Assembly (NCBI GenBank): GCA_964585545.1
Contig: CAZPDT010000017.1
Coordinates: forward strand, 18,295 to 82,294
DNA length: 64,000 nucleotides
Source of the DNA: Brumimicrobium sp964585545
GTDB taxonomy: Bacteria; Bacteroidota; Bacteroidia; Flavobacteriales_D; Crocinitomicaceae
Direction of reading: 5' to 3'
Shown: positions 8,673 through 16,729 of the stretch, in pieces
Layout of the letters: each line of letters opens with the position of its first letter
Numbering within the stretch: position 1 is the first letter of the stretch
Translations under genes and position numbers: made by a program
The notes under the pieces: generated by a model
What the model was told of the DNA's origin: nothing
Database searches by the model: none
Seen by the model: only the letters and a program-made list of their open reading frames with translations

Positions 8673-9230
8673 TTATTCATTTAAATATATTTTAGCTGTC
8701 GGATTGTAAAATTGAGCGGTATCTAGGTTTGGTGTCGCCCATGCTCCAACTCCTGAAAGCACCATGTCTGGGGATGTGATAACAACAGGCTTATTTGTAT
8801 AAATTGAATCCCCTCCCTTGTTCCAATACAATACTTCAGTTTTAAGTGTTTTTTGTTTGGCCAAGTTAACCAATTTAACACTATCTTTTACTGTAATATT
8901 CCCCGTTTTTTTGTCTATCTCTCCGTATAAAGAGGTTAAAACAGCTTCAACTTCTCCATCATCGCCGTAGAAGTTAACTTTCAGGCCATCTTTAAATTCA
9001 GTTTTTTCTTTTGGCAAAGCATACGTTTCAGCAATGTGTGCGAAAATTTCGATTTGTGCCATTCCAGAATCCGTATAAATAACATGCAAGCCTTCACTGG
9101 TTTCATCGGGACTGTTCGGTTGAATAGCTATCTTTTTTACTTTATTAATGTCATTGACACAAGAATAAAAGATTCCTACCATGAAAATCACGATAGGAAT
9201 CCAATATAATTTATGTTTAAACTTCTTCAC
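8673..9230 (-). CDS. lptC: LPS export protein LptC
   Basis: LptC is the inner-membrane-anchored periplasmic partner of the LptB2FG ABC transporter; it receives lipopolysaccharide and passes it to LptA. The 185-residue protein opens with a hydrophobic stretch ending in a lipobox-like FYSC (C24), as in Bacteroidota LptC, which is a lipoprotein rather than a single-span protein. The beta-jellyroll pattern is evident: GLHVIYTDSGMAQIEIFA, FKDGLKVNFYGDDGEVEAVL, LYGEIDKKTGNITVKDSVKL, TEVLYWNKGGDSIYTNKPV. It lies 3 bp after the TPR gene and 3 bp before the small membrane-protein gene, within the coaX operon. Confidence 0.9.
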   Translation of the reverse strand: MKKFKHKLYWIPIVIFMVGIFYSCVNDINKVKKIAIQPNSPDETSEGLHVIYTDSGMAQIEIFAHIAETYALPKEKTEFKDGLKVNFYGDDGEVEAVLTSLYGEIDKKTGNITVKDSVKLVNLAKQKTLKTEVLYWNKGGDSIYTNKPVVITSPDMVLSGVGAWATPNLDTAQFYNPTAKIYLNE

Positions 9231-9233
9231 AAA

Positions 9234-10514
9234 TTAATACGTCTTAAGTTTGTAAGTCTTGCCCCAACAACTTAGTGTAATGGAATCGCCTTCAGCTTTA
9301 GATGCTCCAAAAATATCATCCTGACTGGGACATTGCTTTTTGTATTTTTCCACTAAAGCATTGTTTCCAGACTTTTCAGCCAATTCAACGGCATAATAAT
9401 TATTGGCTTTTCTATCGAGTGTTGATACCCCACAATCATTCATTAATGCATTTACACTTTTTGCAGCAATCTCATAGCCTTCACTAGCGTTTTTACCACT
9501 TATATTCAATCCAGCATTATGAGCACTTTTATAATCCCCTCGATTGAAGTAAACTCTGGCTATTTTTAATTGAATATCACTTTTTTCATCAGCGGATGTT
9601 GACATATTAAGTGCTTCGTTGAATGTTTTAATTGCAGCTGATGTTTGACCTTTACTGATTTGTAATTTGGCTTTAGCCAGCACAGCATCAATAGATGGGT
9701 CAATTGCAATAATCGTATCGACAAGCATTTCATACTCATCACTTTTGGTGCAATTTTTCTTTTCAAGAAGCTCCATAAAATTCTTAACTGTTGTTTTCTT
9801 TGCTTCCAGTTCTTGAGGTAAGTCTTTCATAAAGTTTGAAATTTCAGGAAGAATAGACTTACAATCTGTAACGGCATTGTTGAAATAAGAAGATAGAAAA
9901 TCGATAATTTTTGCCCCCATTTCTCCCTTATTTACATAATCAGACAATGTAAAGTATTCCGAAATTAATCTTTTTTTGTATGCTGATTTTGCTTTTTTGT
10001 CTTGTTCTTGCACCCAAAGATTATACAGGTTTTGATAGTATTGTTGTAAATATCCTTTGTTTACTTTTGGACCTTCAAAATGGATACCAATTCTATATGC
10101 AGAATCTGCTTTTTTCATTGCATTAGGCGCACCCTGTCTTAGATAAGAATAAGCCATGTGATTTTGCCATTCCTTTTGCAATCCATGTTCCCGTTGAGCA
10201 CTTTCATATATGGTTATTAAAGTGTCAAGGTAAGCCGCTTTTGTAGCTTTATCAGGGGCATCTGATACTGACTTGCGTATTGCATAAATAAAGGGTTTAT
10301 AAAATGCCATTCCTAAAGAACCACATTCATTTAAAGCCTTAACGTATGCCCGTGTAACTTTTTCGTATTCTTTTACTTTATACGCATTACCAGCAATGGC
10401 TTTGTACCGCATACATTCAGTAGGCTGTTGCGTAGAGCCATCATCTTGGGCAAATGAGGTTGTTCCTAAACCAAGTGTGAAAAGTGTCAGTAAAATTAAT
10501 TTTGCTTTTCTCAT
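9234..10514 (-). CDS. Secreted tetratricopeptide-repeat protein (426 aa)
   Basis: A signal peptide (residues 1-22, TLFTLGLGTTSFA before Q) targets the protein to the periplasm or outer membrane. The body is helical, with degenerate TPR units; the clearest are around residues 33-60 (AIAGNAYKVKEYEKVTRAYVKAL), 275-310 (AKLQISKGQTSAAIKTFNEALN) and 313-335 (SDIQLKIARVYFNRGDYKSA). It ends with CWGKTYKLKTY. The gene sits between the FadL-like porin gene (11 bp) and lptC (3 bp), a layout common in Bacteroidota genomes, which suggests a scaffold role in outer-membrane assembly or transport. No enzymatic motif is present. Confidence 0.82.
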   Translation of the reverse strand: MRKAKLILLTLFTLGLGTTSFAQDDGSTQQPTECMRYKAIAGNAYKVKEYEKVTRAYVKALNECGSLGMAFYKPFIYAIRKSVSDAPDKATKAAYLDTLITIYESAQREHGLQKEWQNHMAYSYLRQGAPNAMKKADSAYRIGIHFEGPKVNKGYLQQYYQNLYNLWVQEQDKKAKSAYKKRLISEYFTLSDYVNKGEMGAKIIDFLSSYFNNAVTDCKSILPEISNFMKDLPQELEAKKTTVKNFMELLEKKNCTKSDEYEMLVDTIIAIDPSIDAVLAKAKLQISKGQTSAAIKTFNEALNMSTSADEKSDIQLKIARVYFNRGDYKSAHNAGLNISGKNASEGYEIAAKSVNALMNDCGVSTLDRKANNYYAVELAEKSGNNALVEKYKKQCPSQDDIFGASKAEGDSITLSCWGKTYKLKTY

Positions 10515-10525
10515 TTTTCTATAGA

Positions 10526-11875
10526 TTAATTTAATTTACGTTTTCTAAACCATTTGTCGTAACCAGGAGCAATATTTATGCCGATATTGAATCCATAATA
10601 GTTTTCTTTGATGACACCAGGTTGACTGGTCTTGCCATGGACACCATAGCAAGCTGAGATACTGAGTGTTGAAACAGAACGTGCTAAAACAAAAGGGATG
10701 CCTATACCGGCAGTTAAACCTTTGTCGATCAATTGTTCTCCTCCGACTTCATAAGGTGTGTTGACAAGGTAGGCGCCGATGCGGTAACTCATTTTGTCAA
10801 AAAAGTGAATATAGGTGGTTCGATCATTGGCAATTCTATGTGGGATATATTGAAAGCCCATTCGTATCGAATTTGAGTTTATATATTGTCCTGTGGAGGA
10901 GCCAGTATTAAAAGTTTCTTTGTAATCAGACCAGTCTTCTAAAGAATATGCTATAGTATACATGAGTGAGGGTTTTTTTGGCCGGCTTGACTTTTCGTTC
11001 AAGGGTGTAAAGGTATAAGTAAGCCCGAAACTCATTTTTGTTGGAATAAAGACCTCTCCACGCTCTTCTGTATTTACGAGGGTATCAAAAGTTTGTATAT
11101 TATAGTAATTGCCAAAGTACGAACGCACATGGGTTTTTTCAAAACTAAGGTTTAATCCAGGACGATATACGCCTCCGAATCTTATACTGTGTGCATTGCT
11201 GGGACGAAAATCATAATTTAATCCCACCTCAAAACCGATGTCACGAGCGCGAAGTGATTTTGTATCCATGCCACCAAATTCAATCCCACTTTTTCTTCTA
11301 TAAGCTCTTCTTTCGTTATTTACTCTCCCAAAATAATATTTTCCGTTTATACCTATAGAAAGGCTGTGTTTTCTGCTGTCTAATACATTTCCAGCAAATC
11401 CAAGCATAAGTTCTTGAACGGCCCCATCTCCTTTATAATTGTAAAAAATGCTGTCACCTTCCACCATTTCATAGTTGTCGATATCATATCCAGCCTTACT
11501 TAAGGGTTGAAGTCCAAAAGCAATTCCTAAACGCTTTGCAAAAGGAACAATTAAAGCAAAATGAGTGATGTTTGTATATCTGCCTTGTGAAGTTACTCCG
11601 TTATCGTTGGTAAAACGTTTTTCAAAATGATTGACTCCAAATGAGAATAACGGATTTTTTTTTGCAAGCAAAGAGTAAGTTGAAGGATTGTATAGGTTGG
11701 CCTGACTTGAGTCGGTTAATGCCACCGCTGCTCCTCCTAACCCGTTAATGTAGGCATTCCCGGTGAACCCAACATCTCCTATCCCCCTAGATGAATAAGG
11801 AGTGTTGGTGCTCACTTGCACCAAAGCATATCCACTTGTTAGGAAAAATAACATGACTAATAAACCTCTATACAT
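10526..11875 (-). CDS. Outer-membrane beta-barrel protein, FadL/OmpP1-like (449 aa)
   Basis: This is a predicted outer-membrane channel or adhesin-like barrel. The signal peptide ends near residue 20. The mature N-terminus has the pattern SSRGIGDVGFTGNAYINGLGGA ... NLYNPS, which is the FadL/TodX hatch-type signature (a conserved NP(A/S)). The remainder is alternating beta strands with turn residues up to the end (FNIGINIAPGYDKW). Hydrophobic-compound uptake is a FadL property; the real substrate here is unknown. The start overlaps the coaX end by 8 bp, which ties the two genes translationally. The tail after the last strand is basic (FRKRKLN) and not the standard terminal Phe/Trp, which is a little unusual for a barrel. 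Confidence 0.75.
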   Translation of the reverse strand: MYRGLLVMLFFLTSGYALVQVSTNTPYSSRGIGDVGFTGNAYINGLGGAAVALTDSSQANLYNPSTYSLLAKKNPLFSFGVNHFEKRFTNDNGVTSQGRYTNITHFALIVPFAKRLGIAFGLQPLSKAGYDIDNYEMVEGDSIFYNYKGDGAVQELMLGFAGNVLDSRKHSLSIGINGKYYFGRVNNERRAYRRKSGIEFGGMDTKSLRARDIGFEVGLNYDFRPSNAHSIRFGGVYRPGLNLSFEKTHVRSYFGNYYNIQTFDTLVNTEERGEVFIPTKMSFGLTYTFTPLNEKSSRPKKPSLMYTIAYSLEDWSDYKETFNTGSSTGQYINSNSIRMGFQYIPHRIANDRTTYIHFFDKMSYRIGAYLVNTPYEVGGEQLIDKGLTAGIGIPFVLARSVSTLSISACYGVHGKTSQPGVIKENYYGFNIGINIAPGYDKWFRKRKLN

Positions 11876-12602
11876 TATGCCTTAAAATTATGAATAAACC
11901 TTTAATGGTTAAATTATCATCGGCAAAGATGCTATTTTTTAATTCTTTATCAAATATTTTATGGTCTCCACCTGTCAAAAAAATTGTTAATTGCTGGTAT
12001 TGTTGAGTGTAAGCGTCAATAAAAGTATTGATTTCTGACTGAACTCCGTTAATGACTCCTGAAAGCATCGCTTGTTTTGTGTCTTTGCCAATCAGTGGAG
12101 CAATATTTTCCAATTCCAATAAAGGAAGTGCACCAGTATATTCATGCATTGCTTTTAGACGCATTTTATAACCAGGAGAGATAGACCCACCTTGATATTG
12201 CCCTTTTATAACCAAATCAAACTTTATGCACGTACCCATATCGATAACAAGAGCTTGTTCAGTTGATGATAAATGATTTGCAGCCACGGCATTTGCAATG
12301 CGATCTGCTCCCAAAGTTTCAGGAGTTTTGTATTGCCCGAGGTCGATAGGAAGGGGAGTATTGTTGTTTAGTATTAAATCAGGCTCCATGAGGCGGGCAA
12401 GCCATGTTGTAGTTTTATTGTTCAATACAGAAGACAATAAACTCGTCCTTTTATTTCTAGACGAAAGCATTCTTTTTACTTTTCCTTCCTCATTAATTGC
12501 TAATGTTTGTTGTTGAACGATTTGATTATTTTCAAAATCAACAATCTTGATTTGAGTATTTCCCGCATCAACTATGCAATATTTTTCTGTTATTGAAGAC
12601 AC
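11868..12602 (-). CDS. coaX: Type III pantothenate kinase
   Basis: CoaX phosphorylates pantothenate, the first step of coenzyme A synthesis, and is the type III form that requires a monovalent cation and is not inhibited by CoA. The ASKHA-fold motifs are present: DAGNT at residues 12-16 (phosphate 1), GADRIANAVAA in the middle (pantothenate/dimer region) and VIDMGTCIKFD (phosphate 2). The C-terminal FLTGGD motif is also typical. Length is normal. There is no internal ATG near the N-terminus, so the start is the GTG at 12602, which leaves only a few bases after the upstream TATCTTTG box. The gene heads the envelope operon coaX-porin-TPR-lptC. Confidence 0.93.
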   Translation of the reverse strand: MSSITEKYCIVDAGNTQIKIVDFENNQIVQQQTLAINEEGKVKRMLSSRNKRTSLLSSVLNNKTTTWLARLMEPDLILNNNTPLPIDLGQYKTPETLGADRIANAVAANHLSSTEQALVIDMGTCIKFDLVIKGQYQGGSISPGYKMRLKAMHEYTGALPLLELENIAPLIGKDTKQAMLSGVINGVQSEINTFIDAYTQQYQQLTIFLTGGDHKIFDKELKNSIFADDNLTIKGLFIILRHNV

Positions 12603-12606
12603 AATA

Positions 12607-12614
12607 CAAAGATA
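12607..12614 (-). promoter_or_regulatory. Possible -7 box for coaX, very close to its start codon
   Basis: The minus strand reads TATCTTTG ending four bases before the GTG start of coaX. If it is used, transcription should begin at or next to the start codon. TTG triplets upstream are 16 and 23 bases away rather than the ideal 19-21, so the -33 box is weak. Confidence 0.45.
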
Positions 12615-12700
12615 AAAGATATTAGAAGAACAATATGCAATTATATGATTGAAAAATAAAGTTCACCTCCAATCATTTTAAAAAAATATTCGATTCTTTA

Positions 12701-12729
12701 TTGAGAAATAGAATTTGTTTCTATCTTTG
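12701..12729 (+). promoter_or_regulatory. Probable promoter of tRNA-Phe
   Basis: TTG at 12701-12703, 18 bases, then TATCTTTG at 12722-12729. The -7 box ends 28 bases before the mature tRNA. Confidence 0.65.
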
Positions 12730-12757
12730 CCCTCACTTATTTATAAAGTAATGGAAA

Positions 12758-12830
12758 GGTGATGTAGCTCAGTTGGTAGAGCAAAGGACTGAAAATCCTT
12801 GTGTCGGCGGTTCGATTCCGTCCATCACCA
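12758..12830 (+). tRNA. tRNA-Phe (anticodon GAA)
   Basis: A full cloverleaf can be drawn. The acceptor GGTGATG pairs with CATCACC and A follows as discriminator. The D arm is GCTCAGTTGGTAGAGC, the anticodon arm GGACTGAAAATCC carries GAA, and the T arm has the TTCGATT loop. CCA is not encoded. A terminator follows within 10 bases. Confidence 0.97.
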
Positions 12831-12836
12831 CTTCGC

Positions 12837-12868
12837 AAAAGGGGACTGATTATCAGTACCCTTTTTTT
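12837..12868 (+). terminator. Intrinsic terminator after tRNA-Phe
   Basis: A hairpin with stem GGG-ACTGA, loop TTA and TCAGT-CCC is followed by eight T residues. Confidence 0.8.
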
Positions 12869-12905
12869 TATGCTTACCAATTGGAAACGATATGAACGAT
12901 TGGTG

Positions 12906-12990
12906 AAACGCAGTTAACTCGAATTATTCATGAGATTATTTTAGATTTTAGATGGTAGATGAGATTTGTAATTTTCGGATAATAATATTC
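12906..12990 (+). repeat. Intergenic repeat family, copy I
   Basis: AACGCAGTTAA followed by TTCATGAGATTATTTT, GATTTTAGATG and AGATGAGATTTGTAATT. The reverse complement of 52964-53020 has the same order (TTCATGAGATTATTTT, GATTTTAGATG, AGATTCGTAATTA), so the two are homologous; this copy has a small internal duplication of TAGATG. The gap 12869-13248 holds this repeat and the marC -7 box; I see nothing else in it. Confidence 0.6.
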
Positions 12991-13206
12991 TATATCAGCA
13001 AATTACAAGCGGAATATAAAATCCAAAAAATCCAAGCATTTAATAATTGATGCCTAAATTTGGGGCAGATTTGTACCTTTTGAAAAAACATCAACCAGTT
13101 ACAGATCATTCGATTGTGGCTTTAAATTGAAGGGAGTGGTGAATAATATGGGTTAAATTATTTTCATAATAAAGTTTAATTAATAGTTTATCCTATAAAA
13201 ACCCAT

Positions 13207-13214
13207 TATCTTTG
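13207..13214 (+). promoter_or_regulatory. -7 box upstream of the marC-like gene
   Basis: TATCTTTG lies 34 bases before the ATG at 13249. No convincing -33 box is present at 19-21 bases. Confidence 0.45.
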
Positions 13215-13248
13215 CACCCGTTTTTAAGAAAAATTATATTAAAATCAA

Positions 13249-13851
13249 TTGATTATGAAGGAGTTTTTTATGGGATTTGATTTCATTGAAGTGTTCAATT
13301 CAACCATGGTATTGTTTGCGGTTATTGATATTTTGGGTTCTATTCCAATTATTATAAAAATTAAGGAATCAACAGGAGATATCCATTCGAATAGAATTAC
13401 AATAGTTTCTCTGGTGATTATGATATCTTTCCTTGTGTTCGGTGAAAAATTATTGAGTTTGTATGGTATAAACGTAGAATCATTTGCGGTGGCAGGTTCC
13501 TTTATCCTTTTTATCATGGCTCTCGAAATGATTATGGGTATTGAATTGATTAAAGAAACAGCAAAAGGAGGGAAGAGTGCAGGAATTGTTCCTTTGGCTT
13601 TTCCAATAATTGCTGGTGCAGGGTCAATGACGACTTTAATTTCTATTCGTGCGGAATATGAAATGATTAATATTCTTGTTGCTATTTTCATTAATATGGG
13701 CGTTGTGCTTTTGGTACTTAAATTAACCAGAAGAATTGAGCGTTTACTCGGACCTGGAGGAATCGCAATTATACAAAAGGTATTTGGTATCATCTTATTG
13801 GCAATTACGGTGAAGCTGTTTGCTTCCAACGTTACTCATTTATTTGATTAA
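13249..13851 (+). CDS. MarC family integral membrane protein (200 aa)
   Basis: This is a six-helix inner-membrane protein of the MarC/UPF0056 family, whose members are widespread but whose substrate is not firmly known; the old link of E. coli MarC to antibiotic resistance was not confirmed. Family features seen: the N-terminal STMVLFAVIDILGSIPI (usually NPxGxxPxF-like), the AGSFILFIMALEMI helix, and the conserved central VPLAFPIIAGAGSMTTLI. The loop at residues 106-113 is charged (KETAKGGK). Starts at 13249 (MIMKEFF) and 13255 (MKEFF) are both possible. It is monocistronic, ending at a bidirectional terminator shared with the superoxide dismutase gene. Confidence 0.92.
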   Translation: MIMKEFFMGFDFIEVFNSTMVLFAVIDILGSIPIIIKIKESTGDIHSNRITIVSLVIMISFLVFGEKLLSLYGINVESFAVAGSFILFIMALEMIMGIELIKETAKGGKSAGIVPLAFPIIAGAGSMTTLISIRAEYEMINILVAIFINMGVVLLVLKLTRRIERLLGPGGIAIIQKVFGIILLAITVKLFASNVTHLFD

Positions 13852-13880
13852 AATCCAAATTACTCATAGAATAAGTAATG

Positions 13881-13917
13881 AAAAACCCGACAATTCACGA
13901 TGAATGTCGGGTTTTTT
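13881..13917. terminator. Bidirectional terminator between marC-like and sod genes
   Basis: The stem ACCCGACA...TTCA/TGAA...TGTCGGGT is preceded by A5 and followed by T6, so it works in both directions for the convergent genes on either side. Confidence 0.85.
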
Positions 13918-13940
13918 ATAGTGATTTAAACTGTCAGATA

Positions 13941-14537
13941 TTATCTAGCAGCTTTATATCTTTTGTTGACTTCGTCCCAGTTGATTAAATTGAAAAATGC
14001 CTCAACATAATCTGGTCTTCTGTTTTGATAATTCAAATAATAAGCATGCTCCCAAACATCGATGCCTAAAATTGCAGTACCACAATTTCCATCGATTATT
14101 GGATTGTCTTGATTGGGTGTAGAACATACTTCTAGCTTTCCGTTCTTAACACATAACCATGCCCATCCTGAACCAAATTGTGTTTTTGCTGCTGTTGAAA
14201 ATTGTTCTTTAAACGCTTCAAATGAACCAAAATCAGCATTAATTGCATCTGCAATTTCACCTGTTGGTTCTCCTCCGCCATTTGGAGACATTACAGACCA
14301 AAATAAACTGTGGTTGTAAAACCCACCACCATTATTCCTAACTGCTTTATTATCTTTTCCTTGTACTAATATTTCTTCAATTGACTTTCCTTCTAGATCT
14401 GTTCCTTCAATTGCCGCGTTTAATTTGTTTGTATATCCTTGATGGTGTTTTCCATGATGAATCTCCATTGTTTTTGCGTCAATGTGTGGTTCTAATGCAT
14501 CGTATGCATAAGGTAATTTTGGTAATTCAAATGCCAT
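13941..14537 (-). CDS. sod: Superoxide dismutase, Fe/Mn type (198 aa)
   Basis: This enzyme disproportionates superoxide to oxygen and hydrogen peroxide. The metal ligands are visible: H27 in the N-terminal helix (MEIHHGKHHQGY), the second histidine in YNHSLFW, and D160 with H164 in DVWEHAYYLNY. The protein has no signal peptide, so it is cytoplasmic. The GGGFYNHS and GSGWAWL motifs belong to the Fe/Mn superfamily, but I cannot assign iron or manganese with certainty by eye. It is the gene after sufD on the same strand (127 bp apart) and probably has its own promoter (14575-14582). Closeness to the Suf operon may reflect a shared oxidative-stress theme. Confidence 0.95.
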   Translation of the reverse strand: MAFELPKLPYAYDALEPHIDAKTMEIHHGKHHQGYTNKLNAAIEGTDLEGKSIEEILVQGKDNKAVRNNGGGFYNHSLFWSVMSPNGGGEPTGEIADAINADFGSFEAFKEQFSTAAKTQFGSGWAWLCVKNGKLEVCSTPNQDNPIIDGNCGTAILGIDVWEHAYYLNYQNRRPDYVEAFFNLINWDEVNKRYKAAR

Positions 14538-14574
14538 TGTTTTATGTTTTTTTAAGTTAATAATTCCGTTCTCT

Positions 14575-14582
14575 CAAATATA
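14575..14582 (-). promoter_or_regulatory. Possible -7 box for sod
   Basis: The minus strand reads TATATTTG 37 bases before the ATG. The -33 region is not convincing. Confidence 0.4.
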
Positions 14583-14664
14583 ACTATTTTAAAGTCACTT
14601 TTGTTCAGATAGTTATTAGAAATGCTAAATTTTGTTATAGATGATGTTTAACTATTCGTTTGGG

Positions 14665-15927
14665 TTAAAACTCCCAGCCAAATTCATCCAAGAACATTTT
14701 ATCAAGATGTGCTCTTAGAGGTTTATCTTCGATTTTATCCAATATATCTCCAATGAATGCGGCCACCATTAAATGTTTTGCCAGCGTTTCAGAAATACCG
14801 CGTGAACGAAGATAGTACACGGCTTCTTTGTCCAATTCTCCAATTGTAGAGCCATGAGAACAACGTACATCATCGGCGTAAATCTCCAATTCTGGTTTTG
14901 AGTTAACCGTTGCTTTGTCTGAAAGTAAAACATTCTTATTGGATTGATATGCTTCGATTTTTTGAGCATTGGGTCGCACCAATATCATTCCGTTAAACAC
15001 ACCTGTTGAACTGTCGTCCATTACCCCTTTGTATGTTTCATTTGTAGTACAATGTGAATACATCTGATCAACAAAGGTATGATTGTCGATGTGCTGTTTT
15101 TCCTTTCCTAGATATGCACCATTAATTTCAGTATAACAGTTTTCACCTTCTACGATAACATCTAGGCCATTACGGGTTAAAATCCCTCCAGTTGTAATGG
15201 TATTCATTAAGAAATTACTGGATTCCTCTTGGATAAATAATTCACGAGAAATATGGAGTACGTTTTTCTCCTCAGTTTGCACTTTATTGATGATTAAACT
15301 TGCATTGGTTTCAACGTCTCCTTCAAAAACAATATTCGAGAAACTATTTTCAGAATTCCTAGAATGGTATGTTACCACCAACTCCGCCTTTGAACCACTT
15401 TCACTATGCACAAAATGACGGGTATTGGCAATGACCTCTTCACCATCCAAAACATGGATTAAATGAATTGGATATTTGGCCTTTTTATCCTTTTTTATTC
15501 GAATATAAGCTCCTCCAGTTTGATAGGCTTTATTAATCAATGAAAAAACATTCTCATGGATATCATCTAAAAGTTGCGTATAATATTGCTCATCAAGGTC
15601 TTCTATCTTCTGAACAGAAATCGCATCATCTTCTAAAATTGTTGATGCTTGTTCGTCGTAATAACCATTTACAAATACCAGTTTATGGGCTTCAAGACCT
15701 TCGACTTTGAAGGCTTCAATATCAGTTGATTTTTTAACTTGGTGGTACTTTCTTTTTACATATTTCCTTACTCGGGTATATTTCCATTCCTCCACTTTCG
15801 TGTTGGGAAAATCCATCCCTTTTAAGGCATCTAAGGCTTGCTGCCTGACCTTTGAAATCGTTTCAGGTTTCTTAAAATCAGCAACAAACTCAAGAACTTT
15901 ATTGTCTTTATCTACTACTAATTCCAT
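14665..15927 (-). CDS. sufD: Fe-S cluster assembly protein SufD
   Basis: SufD partners with SufB and SufC in the SufBC2D scaffold on which Fe-S clusters are built. The 420-residue protein has the right-handed parallel beta-helix core of the SufB/SufD family and the C-terminal signature AYQSNKNVLLSDKATVNSKPELEIYADDVRCSH in its middle-to-end region; the motif DDVRCSHGSTIG with a cysteine and histidine is the family hallmark (pieces at about residues 345-370). The helical C-terminus (LAKHLMVAAFIGDI) is also typical. It begins two bases after sufC on the same strand. No sufS or sufE follows; the next gene is sod. Confidence 0.95.
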   Translation of the reverse strand: MELVVDKDNKVLEFVADFKKPETISKVRQQALDALKGMDFPNTKVEEWKYTRVRKYVKRKYHQVKKSTDIEAFKVEGLEAHKLVFVNGYYDEQASTILEDDAISVQKIEDLDEQYYTQLLDDIHENVFSLINKAYQTGGAYIRIKKDKKAKYPIHLIHVLDGEEVIANTRHFVHSESGSKAELVVTYHSRNSENSFSNIVFEGDVETNASLIINKVQTEEKNVLHISRELFIQEESSNFLMNTITTGGILTRNGLDVIVEGENCYTEINGAYLGKEKQHIDNHTFVDQMYSHCTTNETYKGVMDDSSTGVFNGMILVRPNAQKIEAYQSNKNVLLSDKATVNSKPELEIYADDVRCSHGSTIGELDKEAVYYLRSRGISETLAKHLMVAAFIGDILDKIEDKPLRAHLDKMFLDEFGWEF

Positions 15928-15929
15928 AT

Positions 15930-16691
15930 CTATTCTGCAATTTCTTTTTCGTTAATCCAATCATATCCTTCCTCTTCTAGCTTTAATGCCAAATCACTTG
16001 TTCCTGTTTTAATAATTTTACCATCATTTAAAACATGAACATAATCGGGTTTGATATAATTCAATAAACGTTGGTAATGGGTAATAAGAATAATTGCATT
16101 GTCTTTTGATCGCAATTCATTAACGCCATTGGCGACAATGCGCAACGCATCAATGTCTAAGCCCGAATCTGTTTCATCTAAGATGGCTAATTTGGGTTCT
16201 AGCATCGCCATTTGAAAAATTTCATTTCTTTTTTTCTCTCCTCCTGAGAAGCCAGAATTTACTGCACGACTTGCCAGTTTACTGTCCAATTCAACGATTT
16301 TTGAAGCTTCTTTTACTTTGGCCAAGAAATCTTTTGCTGAAATTGGGTCTTCTTTGCGGTATTTGCGTATTTCGCTTATGGCTGTTCGCAAGAAGTTAAT
16401 ATTTGAAACGCCAGGAATTTCTACTGGATATTGAAATGCCAAGAACAAACCTTCTTTTGCCCGGTCTTCTATCTCAAGTTCCAATAAATCTTTTCCATCA
16501 AAATCTACCGATCCTTCGGAAACCTCGTATTCTTCTCTGCCTGCCAATACTGAAGCCAATGTAGACTTTCCTGATCCATTGGGGCCCATTATTGCGTGAA
16601 CTTCACCCGCATTTACTTTTAAATTAAGTCCTTTTATGATTTCGGCACGTTCTTCTCCAACTGATGCGTGCAGATTTTTTATTGTTAACAT
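15930..16691 (-). CDS. sufC: Fe-S assembly ATPase SufC
   Basis: SufC is the ABC-type ATPase that drives conformational change in the SufBCD scaffold; it is cytoplasmic and is not a transporter. Walker A is GPNGSGKST (K42), the signature is FSGGEKKRNEI with the SufC-specific KKRNE, and Walker B is LAILDETDSGLD with the D-loop following. The His switch is ILITHYQRLL. The length of 253 residues is normal. The gene sits 38 bp downstream of sufB and its end nearly touches sufD, consistent with one sufBCD transcript. Confidence 0.97.
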   Translation of the reverse strand: MLTIKNLHASVGEERAEIIKGLNLKVNAGEVHAIMGPNGSGKSTLASVLAGREEYEVSEGSVDFDGKDLLELEIEDRAKEGLFLAFQYPVEIPGVSNINFLRTAISEIRKYRKEDPISAKDFLAKVKEASKIVELDSKLASRAVNSGFSGGEKKRNEIFQMAMLEPKLAILDETDSGLDIDALRIVANGVNELRSKDNAIILITHYQRLLNYIKPDYVHVLNDGKIIKTGTSDLALKLEEEGYDWINEKEIAE

Positions 16692-16729
16692 AATGTATAT
16701 TTTTCTAAATTAAACGTTCTTATTCTAAA

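Noticed and set aside
13245..13829. 194-codon minus-strand frame opposite the marC-like gene
   Set aside because: Complement of hydrophobic codons; the MarC reading on the plus strand has the family motifs and length.
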